64,000 bases of DNA from Bubalus kerabau (taxonomy: Eukaryota; Chordata; Mammalia; Artiodactyla; Bovidae): NCBI RefSeq assembly GCF_029407905.1, contig NC_073628.1:88842501-88906500 (forward strand). The letters run 5' to 3'. The notes beneath the pieces are model-generated. The model had not been told where the DNA came from. It saw only the letters and a program-made list of their open reading frames with translations, and made no database searches. Of this stretch, positions 41,376-53,174 are shown piece after piece. A program made the translations under genes and the position numbers. How positions within the stretch are numbered: the first letter of the stretch is position 1; every line of letters starts with the position of its first letter.

Positions 41376-42955
41376 CTAAATACATATGTATGTGTATTGA
41401 GTAATAATATAAAATTGTATCTTTTTGTTAATTGGGGTTAATAAAAGTTTTAAAAAACATTGGAATAGAGTAAAACTTCTAGGACATATGGTCAGAGGCT
41501 GATTCATGGTTGCATCTTTAGTATCTAGCACAAAGTTCAACTACTGACCACCATACATTCTTATTGAAGTAGTTGGGGGCACTGGGGATGGTATGGACAG
41601 GATGGAGGCCAGAGCAAGAGACCGTCTGACTGCAAGGATCAGAACCAGGAGCTTTGCGTGCTAGTCCAGCCCAGGTAAGCACTGCTTCAAGACCAGGTGT
41701 AGAGATCGTGTTGGGGAGTTCATGATGGGAGTCAGTGGATGCAGATGGACTGAACTGTATTCAAGGTGAACCCGAGGGTGAAGTCAGGGTTATTCTGGCC
41801 AGGTCAGGGGCTAGAGATTCAAGGCTAGAGAATCAAGAGATTCAAGAGACCTTGAAGAAAGTAAAAACCTATGATTTGAGTTTTGAGACTCAGGATCTGC
41901 CTTGTCACTCCTAACCGTACCTTGTCCAAGAGATCACATGGCTGGCCCTCCCTCCTGCTTTCTCTCCCATCCCTCTGCTCTTTTCTTCATTCTCATTTGA
42001 AGGCTCCCTCTCAGTGTTAGTCTATGGCCAAGCCAATCCTGAGTTAGGCCCAGGAGCTTGAAATAGTTACTTCCCTGCATTCTTTGTCAATCAGACATAA
42101 CACCCATTTTCCAAAGCCCACTGTTGTTTTTCCCCAGATTTGTCTCTTCAAGCCCTGTCTTCATATGCTGGCCCCACTCCAATCCCTCACTGCCTCCTTG
42201 TCTTTTATTGAAGAAATTTCACTGGAATCTCAAAATATGCCAGTGAGGAGGCAAGGAAGGAGAGGGTTCAGTCTGAGCGTCTGGCAATATGATTTCCTAA
42301 GATGGCTGAGTGCAGCCACAGACACACACTAATGGCCATGATGCTGATTCCAAGAGAGGGGCTTTCTGCAGCAAACATACAGTCTTGGTCTTCTCTTTGT
42401 GCTGGAAGCATTCATTTAGGAAAGAACTCTGGGAAGTTTCCCTTAGGTCCAGCCCACTACTGGTTGAGTACGCTGGTAGGTAGGCTCTTCCTGGGACATT
42501 GGCTAAGCTGGATTTGGCTGTGGGGCCTGCCGACAAACTCCAAGTACTCTGGTTGTTAAAACAGAAAAAAACAAAATAACAAAATGTGGAAATGAAGATC
42601 AGGGCTAAATCTTTTCAAGGCATTGCAAGTGCCCTTCTAGCTCCTCCTATGCATAGGATTTATGATTCAAAATGACAGGTAACCCTCACATCACGAGTGT
42701 TGCAACCTAGAATGAGCTGGTCTGCTGCTCTTTTAGATGTGGGTTTGTGGCTGCCTTATGCATACACAATGAGAGAGATGTGAACTGCTGTTTCCTGAGC
42801 CTTTGCCACGTGCCAGGTATTATACTTGGCAAGCAATATAACTTGGTTTTCTTTTTTCTCTCCTTCTCTCTCCTTTCTATCCACCTTTCCAGTCCCTTTC
42901 TCCCTCCTAGACTGGAATGAGCAACAGCGTCCACTAAATAGACGCAAAGCTATAA
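41376..42955. other. No recognised feature
   Basis: 41515-41575 vaguely resembles an L2 or MIR end, and 42780-42835 a MIR core; neither is safe. Opposed 79- and 85-codon frames at 42297-42559 have no domains. Confidence 0.4.
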
Positions 42956-42965
42956 TACAGAGCTG

Positions 42966-43175
42966 TGCTGTGTGCTTAGTCACTCAGTCGTGTTCGATTC
43001 TTTGCAACCCCGTGGACTGTAGCCCACCAGGCTCCTCTGTCCATGGGATTCTCCAGGCAAGAATACTGCAGTAGGTTGCCATGTCCTCCTCCAGGGGATC
43101 TTCCCAATCCAGGGATCGAACCCAGGTCTCCTGCATTGCAGGTGGATTCTTTACCATCTGGGCCACCAGGAAAGC
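42966..43175 (-). mobile_element. Bov-tA SINE
   Basis: A full, well-kept antisense copy ('tgctgtgtgcttagtcactc' to 'gggccaccaggaaagc'). The frames on both strands over it are SINE-derived. Confidence 0.94.
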
Positions 43176-43582
43176 ACAAATGCTCAATTCCAGAAGAATG
43201 AAAGTGAAATATTTCTCTTCTTACTATTGATGGCATACTAATGGTGATAAATTTCAAACTACTTAAAAGTGTAGAATACTTTTTTACCCCAAATGAAATC
43301 TAACCTATAATTGTAAAAAAAAATTAAAAAGAAATAAAAATTTTAACAAAGCAGATGTATTGTTTTGGTTGAAGGGATTTGTGAGTGGAGTCTGAATCCC
43401 CACCCCTCAAGGCCTCGAGGCACATCTCCTTGTCTCGTTAGGGCTTTGGGGATATTCAGTAGAGCACCAAGCAAGCAATAGTGTCCAGCTCTACTTAGGG
43501 AATTCTCTCCATGGAGAATGCTGTTCACTTTTTACATGCATCATTCCTTTGCTGTTCATGACACCATGAAATTTAGTAGTAG
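43176..43582. other. No recognised feature
   Basis: An AT-rich part at 43260-43350, otherwise unassigned. Confidence 0.35.
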
Positions 43583-44106
43583 TAAAGTTATGACCAACCT
43601 AGATAGCATATTGAAAAGCAGAGACATTACTTTGCCAACAAAGGTCCGTCTAGTCAAGGCTATGGTTTTTCCTGTAGTCATGTATGGATGTGAGAGTTGG
43701 ACTGTGAAGAAGGCTGAGCACCGAAGAATTGATGCTTTTGAACTGCGGTGTTGGAGAAGACTCTTGAGAGTCCCTTGGACTGCAAGGAGATCCAACCAGT
43801 CCATTCTGAAGGAGATCAGCCCTGGGTGTTCTTTGGAAAGGATGATGGTAAAGCAAAAACTCCAGTATTTTGGCCACCTCATGCGAAGAGTTGACTCATT
43901 GGAAAAGACTCTGATGCTGGGAGGGATTGGGGGCAGGAGGAGAAGGGGATGACAGAGGATGAGATGGCTGGATGGCATCACTGACCCGATGGACGTGAGT
44001 CTGAGTGAACTCCGAGTTGGTGATGGACAGGGAGGCCTGGCGTGCTGCGATTCATGGGGTCACAAAGAGTCAGACACAAGTGAGTGACTGAACTGAACTG
44101 AACTGA
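43583..44106 (+). mobile_element. BovB LINE, 3' half
   Basis: Sense copy from 'aaagttatgaccaacctag' to '(CTGAA)n ctgag'. A frame to 43952 encodes post-RT residues ('MTNLDSILKSRDITLPTKVR', 'GCESWTVKKAEHRRIDAFEL'). A small deletion in the 3' part ('aactccgagttgg' near 44008) distinguishes it from the other copies. A possible short TSD (agtagt) flanks it. Confidence 0.93.
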
Positions 44107-44254
44107 GTAGTTGCAGTATTAATATTAGTATTATCACCCCCTTTCTGTAGAAGTTTCCACTTCTGAGGCTTGAAATGTTTTTAAACATCTTCCTCAGATG
44201 ATAGAGCCTGCATTTAGTTTGGATAGCCTGACTCTGAAGCCAACATTCTTAACC

Positions 44255-44620
44255 TTTATTCATTGACTCATTCATTCAACAAATACTGAGCATCTTCTCC
44301 AAGTCAGGCATGCTCTAAGTAAAGATAACAGACAGAATTCACTGCCTTGTGGAGTTGACAGTTTAGCTGAGACAAGCAGGTAAGATGAACGTAGAAAGTA
44401 AATAAAATAAGTGAGAAATAGTATGTTGGACAAAATACATGATAAGTGCTCTGAATGGGATAAATAAATGGGAAAGCATAGTAGAAAATACTGGGTGGAG
44501 GGGGTGCTTAAAACTTTAAATAGAGTCAGAATTCTTCACCAAGTGATAACTATGATATTTGAACTAAACTTGAAAAACCCAAGTCTGAGTAGATTAAAGA
44601 TAGACAATGTCAAGTCAGAA
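44255..44620 (-). repeat. L2 LINE 3' end
   Basis: The antisense L2 terminus: 'cattgactcattcattcaac', 'aaatactgagcatcttctccaagtcagg', 'ttcactgccttgtggagttgacag', 'aagtgctctgaatgggataaa'. An old repeat with no coding capacity. Confidence 0.68.
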
Positions 44621-45173
44621 GTTACTAAATGGTATTAATTAAATAATGTTAATGGTAAAATGAACAAGAGCTTGAAAACAAGTCTTTCTAGTGGGTAAAA
44701 TTTAAAAGCAGTAGGAGTTATCCATTCATATACCTTAAGATACATTTAAAAATGGACTCCCTGTGTTAACATCTTTGTCTAGAGAATGGAAATTTTTTAC
44801 TACAGATGAAAGATTGCTCATGGACATATGTCCAGGGTGTTCTGTGGGAGCTTTGGGCATGCAGAATTCCATTTGTCATCAGCAACCAGTCAGGGTGTGC
44901 TTATTTTGACAATGACTGCTGGCTTTGATTAGGAAGGATTTCCTTGCTCGTTTTAGCTGAACATTGATGCATTCTGTTCCTTCACAGTTTGCTTGGCAGC
45001 TGTTCTATTGAAAATCTAGGCAAGATCTGATAAATTTAGCACTGGTTAAAAACTAAATCCTTGAGCTTTAAGATGGGTTAAGGTACAATTACTTAGCACA
45101 ACTGTTTCCTTCCCACTTAGGAAAGCCTGAAGCAAAATGTACAACTGGATCTCAAATTTCTTAATTATACTCA
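44621..45173. other. No recognised feature
   Basis: No element or exon recognised. Confidence 0.4.
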
Positions 45174-46155
45174 TCAGATCAGATCAGATCAGTCACTTAG
45201 TCGTGTCCGACTCTTTGCGACCCCATGAATCGCAGCACGCCAGGACTCCCTGTCCATCACCAACTCCCGGAGTTCACTCAGACTCACGTCCATCGAGTCA
45301 GTGATGCCATCCAGCCATCTCATCCTCTGTCGTCCCCTTCTCCTCCTGCCCCCAATCCCTCCCAGCATCAGGGTCTTTTCCAATGAGTCAACTCTTCGCA
45401 TGAGGTGGCCAAAGTACTGGAGCTTCAGCTTTAGCATTATTCCTTCCAAAGAACACCCAGGGCTGATCTCCTTTAGAATGGACTGGTTGGATCTCCTTGC
45501 AGTCCAAGGGACTCGCAAGGGTCTTCTCCAACACCACAGTTCAAAAGCATCAATTCTTCGGTGCTCAGCCTTCTTCACAGTCCAACTCTCACTTCCATAC
45601 ATGACCACAGGAAAAACCATAGCCTTGACTAGACGGACCTTTGTTGGCAAACTAATATCTCTGCTTTTCAATATGCTATCTAGGTTGGTCATAACTTTCC
45701 TTCCAAGGAGTAAGCGTCTTTTAATTTCATGGCTGCAATCACCATCCGTAGTGATTTTGGAGCCCAGAAAAATAAAGTCTGACACTGTTTCCACTGTTTC
45801 CCCAACTATTTCCCATGAAGTGATGGGACTGGATGCCATGATCTTCGTTTTCTGAATGTTGAGCTTTAAGCCAACTTTTTCACTCTCCTCTTTCACTTTC
45901 ATCAAGAGGCTTTTTAGTTCCTCTTCACTTTCTGCCATAAGTGTGGTGTCATCTACATATCTGAGGTTATTGATATTCTCCTGGCAATCTTGATTCCAGC
46001 TTGTGTTTCTTCCAGTCCAGTGTTTCTCATGATGTACTTTGCATATAAGTTAAATAAGCAGGGTGACAATATACAGCCTTGACGAACTCCTTTTCCTATT
46101 TGGAACCAGTCTGTTGTTCCATGTCCAGTTCTAACTGTTGCTTCCTGACCTGCAT
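45174..46155 (-). mobile_element. BovB LINE, 5'-truncated, long open frame
   Basis: An antisense copy with an unusual tail, (GATCA)n-like (45174-45192), in place of (CAGTT)n. A 249-codon frame (45938-45189) is open to the normal stop: 'MAESEEELKSLLMKVKEESE' (just after the RT core), 'GSESWTVKKAEHRRIDAFEL' and the terminal 'VAKSRTRLSD'. A single-base loss near 45975 separates it from the YADD region. No RT core or endonuclease, so it is inactive. Confidence 0.93.
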
Positions 46156-46474
46156 AAACTTAGGCAATTATTTGCTCTCTAAAGAAAGTCTGGCTTATTT
46201 ATGGAACCGTGTTATATTGCCTGGCTTCTATATGGATCCTTCATGCCTTATATATGACATATAGCAAGACTGTAATAACACGTCACAAAGTCTTCAGCGA
46301 AAAGAGAAGCAAGACCTATTTGTGCCTGGCTGGTCACACTGACCATGAGGTTACAGTTTCGTAAGCTAAAGGGGTAGCAGTAATCAACTAAAAACTTCAT
46401 GGAAGTGATGGTTGAATTATTAGACATAGAACAGGCCTCTCATGAGGGCAAAACAGAGCCTTCCATGCATCCAA
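46156..46474. other. No recognised feature
   Basis: Short AT-rich spacer; nothing recognised. Confidence 0.35.
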
Positions 46475-46560
46475 GTTCAGCAAGCAGTTATGGAACGACT
46501 CCCATGTGCCAGACTCTACACAGGGTACTGAATTTACCAGTGATAAATAGGGATTGCAGG
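46475..46560 (-). repeat. Possible L2/MIR end
   Basis: 'agttatggaacgactcccatgtgccagactctacacagggtactg' resembles the antisense end of L2 or MIR. Weak. Confidence 0.4.
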
Positions 46561-46763
46561 GTAATTACTGGGTGGCTTGAACATGTACTTAAAAATGTCA
46601 CCTTCAGGGCATGGACACAAATGCTACACTATCTGGCATTGGTACAATTCTTTGAACTAGAACATTTCCTTCTAAAAGTCCTTATCACATGTAAATGTAT
46701 AACCTGGAAAAGAGTAAGATATTAACAGGTATGAACCTATATTGACAAAGCTTAGCCTTCCAA

Positions 46764-47290
46764 CAGAGTGGGAGAACATTTATTTATTCATGAGTGATTC
46801 CTTTGTTTGGATATCTATTGAATACCTACTATGTGTCAGACACTAATTGAACAAAACAGACAAAAATTTACCTTCTGGGAAGAAGAAAGAGAAACAGACC
46901 ATCAAATATTTATAAGGGGTGTCAGATAGTGAAAAATAAGGCAGAGTAGAGGGATGGAGAAGGACAGTCAGGCATGACCACAGGGCTATCAGGAAAGAGC
47001 TTTTTAATGAGCTGGCATTTGAACAAAGGCAGTGAGGGAGAGAAACTGGCAGCCATCTGGGCAGAAGGATCAGGAAGAGTCAAGGCCCTGAGATGGGAGG
47101 GGCTTTGAATGTGATCCAGGAGTATGGCAGAGGAGTTCAGTAGGGCTGGAGTGGAGAGGTCCAGGGAGAGAAGCAGCAGAGACCTGACAGGTGGGAGAGA
47201 GATGATCATGATGGAAACGTACCAGCAGATTCGGATGAGAGAGTAGACCCTGAGGCAAATAGTCTGAGACCAGTAGACAGAAGAGGGGAG
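46764..47290 (-). repeat. L2 LINE 3' end
   Basis: Antisense L2 in good order: 'tgaatacctactatgtgtcag', 'acaaaacagacaaaaatttacc', 'gagctggcatttgaacaaagg', 'gtcaaggccctgagatggg', and 'gtgatccaggagtatgg'. A long fragment for such an old family. Confidence 0.75.
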
Positions 47291-47914
47291 AGGCTGAATG
47301 GGAAGCTAAATTAAAAGGAAAAGCAGGAAATGGAAAACAGAAATCAAAGTGTCCAAAGAAAACTTCTCCTCTTACACTTTTCTATCCAGATCTGGTCCCT
47401 GGCGACACATGACTGTCTCCCCAAACGTTGCACATTTAATCTTGTCATGAGCTGAGTCACAGCTGGCCCCAAATCAGTCTGCTTTTGCTGTGGTCTTCCT
47501 CTGGCTCCCTTTACCTGGACTGGCTCCTTGAAAAACCATCCAAACCAGTCCGAGAGTCAAAAGACATGGTTTCTAATCCTGGCTTTTACATTAGCAATGG
47601 TGTTAACTTCAGCGTTTCCTTATCTTATGGCTGAAGGATGTCAGGGCCAGAGAGATGAAGTTCAGGTACACCTTTCTAGAATGCAAAAGCACTTGGTCTG
47701 GGATACAGTTCTGCCTTTATTCATACATTTTGTTTAGCCCTAATTTTCATCATGCATTGATGCCTATGAACTCTCCTTTTAACACTCCACAGGTCCTAAT
47801 GATTAGCAAACACCCAGGAGAGGTTTCAACAAAAACTTAAGGAATCCCAGTTTATAGGTGAGGTACTGGGGTTCACTGAAGAACCATGTCTCCAGATTTA
47901 GTGATTTTTTCCTA
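47291..47914 (+). repeat. Mostly unassigned; possible MIR at 47545-47660
   Basis: 'gagtcaaaagacatggtttctaatcctggc' and 'gcgtttccttatcttatgg' resemble a sense MIR with its middle lost. The rest is unassigned. Confidence 0.4.
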
Positions 47915-48310
47915 TTTTAGCTCCCTACAAACCACCTGGGAGCTTGTTTAAATGCAATTTTCCAGAGAAAATGTGCAGGATTTAGATCAAGTAAGTTTGA
48001 GGTGAGGCACATGTGCTATTGGGTTTCCCTGCCGGCTCAGTGCTAAAGAATCTGCCTGCCAATGCAGGAGACATAGGTTCGATCCCTGTGTCAGGAAGAC
48101 CCCCTGGAAAAGGAAATGGCAACCCACTCCAGTGCTCTTGCCTGGGAAATCCCATGGATAGAGGAGCCTGGCAGGCTACAGTCCTTGGGGTCACAAAGAG
48201 TCATACATGACTTAGCGACTAAACAACAGCAAAAATGACATGCTGTGAGTCTAATAAGAGGCCCAGGGGATCCTGAATCTGGCGGTGATGAGCCATTCTT
48301 AGAGAAACAC
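47915..48310. repeat. MER5-like hAT remnant split by Bov-tA
   Basis: 'aaaccacctgggagcttgtttaaatgcaattttccag' on the left and 'gtctaataagaggcccaggggatcctgaatc...gagccattcttagag' on the right of the SINE resemble the two halves of a MER5-type element. Confidence 0.45.
48021..48235 (+). mobile_element. Bov-tA SINE
   Basis: A full sense copy, 'gggtttccctgccggctcag' to 'gactaaacaacagcaaaaat'. Inserted in the MER5-like remnant. Confidence 0.94.
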
Positions 48311-48344
48311 TGGGATGTATATTAGCAATAATTGTAATGTGAGG

Positions 48345-48478
48345 AGTGGTGCGGGTGTTGGTGGTGATATTAGCATTTGGAAGTTAGTGGCAGTGGAAGT
48401 GTTAATATAATAGTAGGTGGTGATGGTGATGCTAGTGGTGATGGTGAAAGTGGTGGTGGTGGAGGTGATGGCATTGGT
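48345..48478 (+). repeat. Imperfect (GGT/GAT)n trinucleotide array
   Basis: Repeats of ggt, gat and gtg/agt triplets with interruptions, tightest at 48416-48470. It ends just before a mariner. Confidence 0.82.
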
Positions 48479-48487
48479 TCAAGATAG

Positions 48488-48704
48488 TATTGGGTTGGCT
48501 AATACATTCATTCAATTTTTTCATGTAAGATGGCTTTAGTAGGGCTTAGTCATCTTTAACTTGATTTGAAGCAATTTGGTTAGATTGTATCAGGACAACC
48601 GTCATATTAGCATGCAATTTTAAAAAACTTATCAAAATCGGTCAATTTTAGGGTAGCCATTTTCATATGGAAGATGGAAGAAAAAGCTTTATTATTTCAA
48701 GAAT
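48488..48704 (+). mobile_element. Mariner DNA transposon, 5' end fragment
   Basis: Starts with TA and the terminal inverted repeat 'ttgggttggctaatacattc', then the ruminant mariner blocks 'taagatggctttagtaggg', 'tttggttagattgtatcagg', 'aaaaacttatcaaaatcgg'. The transposase start 'atggaagaaaaag' near 48673 is followed by an early stop, and the DD34D catalytic region and 3' repeat are absent. A dead fragment of a Tc1/mariner element. Confidence 0.75.
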
Positions 48705-50217
48705 AATAAATTCGTATTAAACAATGAATGAAACATTTTTTCGTATAGCATTTGGTGATTAACTTATGGTCAAAATATTCACATATAATTATTCAAGACT
48801 TTGTTTCTATCACTTTAATAGTAAGATTCTTCGATGGAGCAGTTTAATAAGATTCAGTGAAAGAGCTTGCTCTGTAGGACATATCAGGATAGATGTGAGA
48901 AAGGAAGAAGTTGGCCTGTGCAGATGGTCTTTCATCAGAACTGGTGGAAAGAGAATGAGTTGTTACCTACCCTGGTATCTGGATGTAATGGAGAAGGTGG
49001 CACCTTCTCCCTGACATTCTCTTTATGAAGGGGTCAGTCATACGTTGTAATCAAATTAAAGATTTGCAATGTAACTGATCCCTGGAAAGGACAGCTTTTA
49101 GCTTAAGTTTGCCCTGAGGAGAAACTGGCTAGAAACAGTCTCTTCTGACAGCAGGTTAAAGATCGGTGGGGATGAAGTAGGGGTGTGTGGAGAGAAAGGA
49201 ACGTTATAGGAATAAGGAGATGGCTATGGTAGTGTCCTGACACCCTTTGCCCTCTCACAGTTTTTAGTACCCTCCTAATATTAGGCTTCATTTTTGTTCC
49301 AAGAGAAGCTTATCTGCTCAGGAAGAAACAGCTTCCTGTCCTCTGATGGGATGGAAGGACCAGTGTTGTTTGCAGTGATCTTCACCTGGATGAACAAGCC
49401 AGGCCATAGACTAAGGGCTCCACCTCTTGCTGTGTGATGCTTTCCAAGTTAAGCCCTCTTAGGCTTACAGTCTTCATGTTGTTCAGAGTTCTCAGCTTTC
49501 CCTACTCATTTCCTTATAGCTTCCCCTGAAGTCCCCAAACTGTGCCTTTTTAGCTAGAAATTTTAAAAACCAGCAGGAAAGCTTCCCTGCAGGAAAAGGG
49601 GCCTCAGAGAGAAGCAATTACAGTCTTTGATTATGAAAGAACACTCTTAAGGGAATTATGTTTAAATATTCCAGCTCTGTCTCCTTTTGCCTTTTCTACA
49701 AGAAGGGTTTTGATCAATAGCAGAAGTACAGAGGCCCAGCCAGCTAGGAGGCTTGGCTCCAGTTCAGTTCCATGTCCCAGAGAGACGGACGGCTGCTTTA
49801 CTTTCAGCTCTGCCTTGGTTTGTTATAACATTTAAAGGAAAATTTCCACTGCCTCCAAAATGTTTAGGTCCATAAGCCAGTTAAGAAAATGTATTCTGGA
49901 CTTAATACAGAGTTGGCACCTTACCCTGGAGGTGATACTGCTGAGGGACTTCACAGTGCCAACCACACAGTGAATTTCCCAGGCACCTGGCTAGGGTATG
50001 CAGTGAACAGTCCCGGGCAGGGAACTTTGTACAAATTTGCAAACTCTTTGTACAGGATTAAAAACAAGCCCTGACTGGAAAAGATATGACCTTCATGAAT
50101 AGCTAGGGATCTCCGTTTCGTGTTCTCTGTAGGGAAAGTGATGATAATGATCTTGACTCTCTCTCATTGTCTGTGGATGAGTGTTTTTACTGGCTTGAGT
50201 ATCATTTTCTACCTACG
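48705..50217. other. No recognised feature
   Basis: No repeat family or exon recognised; frames at 48766-49014 and 49889-50074 lack motifs. Confidence 0.4.
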
Positions 50218-50330
50218 TGTTCATTCATCAAAAATTTGCAGTGTGCCTTCTCTGTTCCAGCTCTCTATTGGGTCGACAATGTAAAAGTGACAATATGACA
50301 AAGTCTTTGCTTTTTTACGGGTATCACTTA
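50218..50330 (-). repeat. L2 LINE 3' end fragment
   Basis: 'gttcattcatcaaaaatttgcagtgtgccttctctgttccag' and 'gtgacaatatgacaaagtc' fit the antisense L2 terminus. Confidence 0.5.
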
Positions 50331-50465
50331 TTAGCAGAAAAATCTGTTGGACCATTTAAGTGCAATAATAGAGCTATGGTCTGATGTTAGCTAGTCCTGA
50401 CTGCTGGTGATCTCAGGGAATATTGGCTTTCCCACTCTTCCTTTTGCTCTAGTTTTATGGATGTG

Positions 50466-50678
50466 TGTGCATGCTCAGTCACTTTAGTCGTATCTGACTC
50501 TTTGCAACCCTATGGACTGTAGTTCACTAGGCTCCTTTGTCCATGGGATTCTCCAGGCAAGAATACGCGAGTGGGTAGCCATTCCCTTCTCCAGGGGATC
50601 TTCCCAACCCAGGGATTGAACCTGTGTCTTCTGCCTTGGCAGGTGAGTTCTTTACCATTAACGCCACCTGGGAAGCCC
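50466..50678 (-). mobile_element. Bov-tA SINE
   Basis: A full antisense copy. The long TSD TAGTTTTATGGATGTG (50450-50465) / TAGTTTTATGCATGTG (50679-50694) has one mismatch. Confidence 0.95.
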
Positions 50679-50694
50679 TAGTTTTATGCATGTG

Positions 50695-51797
50695 GACCCC
50701 AAAAGACTTCCTCCCTCTTTAGAATCTCAAACAAATTCTCCTCCTGGTTTTATGTTAAGGACTCCTACCACATTCTCTGTGGTCTGGGAGCCAGCTGACA
50801 CCGGGCCTTCAAAAATTCTGGATTCAAAAGTACCTGTGAGTCAAAGGAAGAATGTGATTCACTCATCTTGCAGGTCATGAAAGAACAATGATTGATCTAT
50901 TTCTTGCAGAATCAGTAAGAGCTTTGCAGATGTCAAGGTCAAGTGCTGTGCCTGAGAAAAGCAGATCCCATTCTCTACAGAAGTGGCATCATCATCCGTT
51001 CCTCAGAACCTGATGTTAGGATAGATTCTTAATGCTTCTGGTTTCTCAGCCACAAACAAAGCTTTCTCTTCTCGGAACACTTCATTACTGTTTAATTTCA
51101 TAGCAGGCATCTCTTGAGTGTTATTATGGCAATGAAGAAATGTGATGAAACAGAGATTGTATGTGTGTTAAAGAGACAGAGTTCTGTACTATATGGGAAC
51201 AGGTATAACTGAATTAATGTGGGTGTTCTGTTCTCTCTAGTGGAGAATGTAGGCAAATAAAATTGATGATCTGTTACCTTTACAACAAATAAAACAAAAG
51301 AAAGGAGAGGAAAATTTCTAAGAAAAGCCTTGTGGGGCTCCTAGACAGCCCTTAAAATCTCATTCAGCTGGGTGGACTTAAGATAGGAACCCACAGTGGC
51401 TGAAGTGCCAATAATAAATCAGATGTTTCTGGTTGAAATATTAAAACATGATTTCAGCCAGTTTTTTTTCCCTTTTCCCAATGGACTTGATGGTGAACAT
51501 AATGAGAACTGAAATAGAGAGGTCTTTTGTGGAGTGCTGTGTTATTTGTCCATCTGCCTCTGAGCAGATTCCTTGGCCTCTATTCTGTTCATGCCCCAAA
51601 TGCCACAGGACTACTACCTTTATTAATATCTCTCATAATGATCAAAGGAGATCAAGAAGGAGGAAGGAGCCAGCAGAGGGACATCACAAAAATCCTTCTG
51701 TTGTTGATTGATGTGCTATCTGTTCCTTGCCTCCAGAAAGAGGTAATCAGTGAGATTATTGTCATTCAAGGTAACTGTATCCACTGAGCTTCTAATA
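50695..51797. other. No recognised feature
   Basis: Two overlapping frames (51448-51711, 51527-51787) without domains; no repeats recognised. Confidence 0.4.
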
Positions 51798-51990
51798 AAG
51801 CAGCTGAGAACACGGACTCAGAAATCTTACAGACCTGGGTTTGAGTCCCAGTACTGAAGCTATCCTGATACGTGACCTGGACAAGATTCCTAAGCCTCTG
51901 TGTTTCATCTGAGAAAATGCAAGGCTATCTCAAAGCAATGTTCTAAAAAAATAAGAAAATTGATGTATGGTAAGCCCAAAAGCTAGTAAA
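51798..51990 (+). repeat. MIR SINE
   Basis: Sense MIR: 'agctgagaacacggactcag', 'gacctgggtttgagtcccag', 'gtgacctggacaagattcctaagcctctgtgtttcatctg'. Clear order. Confidence 0.78.
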
Positions 51991-52729
51991 CACACAATAA
52001 CCAATAGTATTAGGTGTGACACTTTTAGTAATATAGAATAATCTATGAATGCTTTTTTCCAATTAAGAACAGACCACGTTTAAAACAGCAAATGAATTAT
52101 TTTCTCTTAGAAAACAAAACATTTAGCTTTCCTGTTTTTAATTTTAGTGATTCCAGTTGGAAAAATAACATCATAAAACACTCAAAAAGTAAATTAAATG
52201 GAAAAAATTCAGATACTTGTTGTATGATTTAGCATGGAGAGGAAATATAAGAGAACAAAGAGGAAAAATGATGATGGTACAAGCAGAGGGAGAGAATTTA
52301 GGGAGATAGTGAGAGGTACAGAGGAAGGAGAGAGAGAAAATGGGAAAAGAGAGATGAAATAGGAGTTAAAGGGAAAGTTTCCTAGAGGATACGTCCTATA
52401 ATTCCTGAGGCCTGAGCTTTGCAATATTATCACTTGTTCTTTCTGCTTTTTCAAACATTAAGTCATTATCGTTCACCCTTTGTAATTACATTTGAGATAA
52501 TGAACACAGACAATGCTTAGCTGTTGGAAATGCAGAACAAGATAGGAGGTGAAACTGGAAAGAGAATAGGAAATAAAAAGCATAGACAGGAAAATGAAAA
52601 GGCAAGAGAGGAATTCCTCTAAAGGAGAGGAGGGGGAAAAAAGAGCCAAGAATTGAGCATTAGGGCAGGTGCACAGCTGAACACAAGGAAGAGGGGAAGG
52701 CTGAGTTAGGCAGGATGGCGCCAAGAAAG
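51991..52729. other. Unassigned, purine-rich on the plus strand
   Basis: 52225-52365 and 52540-52700 are rich in A and G ('agaggaaggagagagagaaa'). Minus-strand frames there reflect this composition rather than coding. Confidence 0.4.
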
Positions 52730-53170
52730 CCAAAGCAAGCTAGAATCTCCCCAAAGAAGAGGTGGCTGACTTTGTCAAGTGTTATAAAGGCCAAGCAGGA
52801 TAAGGGCTATGAACACTTACTCTGTCTTGATAAGATTGACCTTCGATATTTTAATAGTGAAACGATCTTTCTAGAAGGCAATTTGGCAACAGGTATTTGG
52901 TACCATTTAAATGTTTGGATTCTTTAACTTGGCACGTCTACTTTCAGGAATGTATGTTCAGAAAATAGTCAAAGGCTTGAATTAGAAAAGTAAAACAAAA
53001 CAATTGTAAAATAAAAAGTTTATTTTTCAGAGCAGCAAAAATAACAAACATCTAAATTGAGTAATTAGAGTGGGTTAAACAAACAATGGATATCCATATG
53101 GTCAAACACTATATAGTCCGGGAAAGCTATTTTTAAGTAAAATTATAAAAATAGAGACAAAACATTCATG
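52730..53170 (+). repeat. Old L1 ORF2 C-terminal fragment
   Basis: 'ctagaaggcaatttggcaac' and later 'ttagagtgggttaaacaaacaatgg' fit a sense old L1 near its 3' end, strongly decayed. Confidence 0.45.
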
Positions 53171-53174
53171 CAGA

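Noticed and set aside
52540..52700. Purine-rich tract as a regulatory polypurine element
   Set aside because: Only composition supports it; no adjoining LTR or conserved motif.
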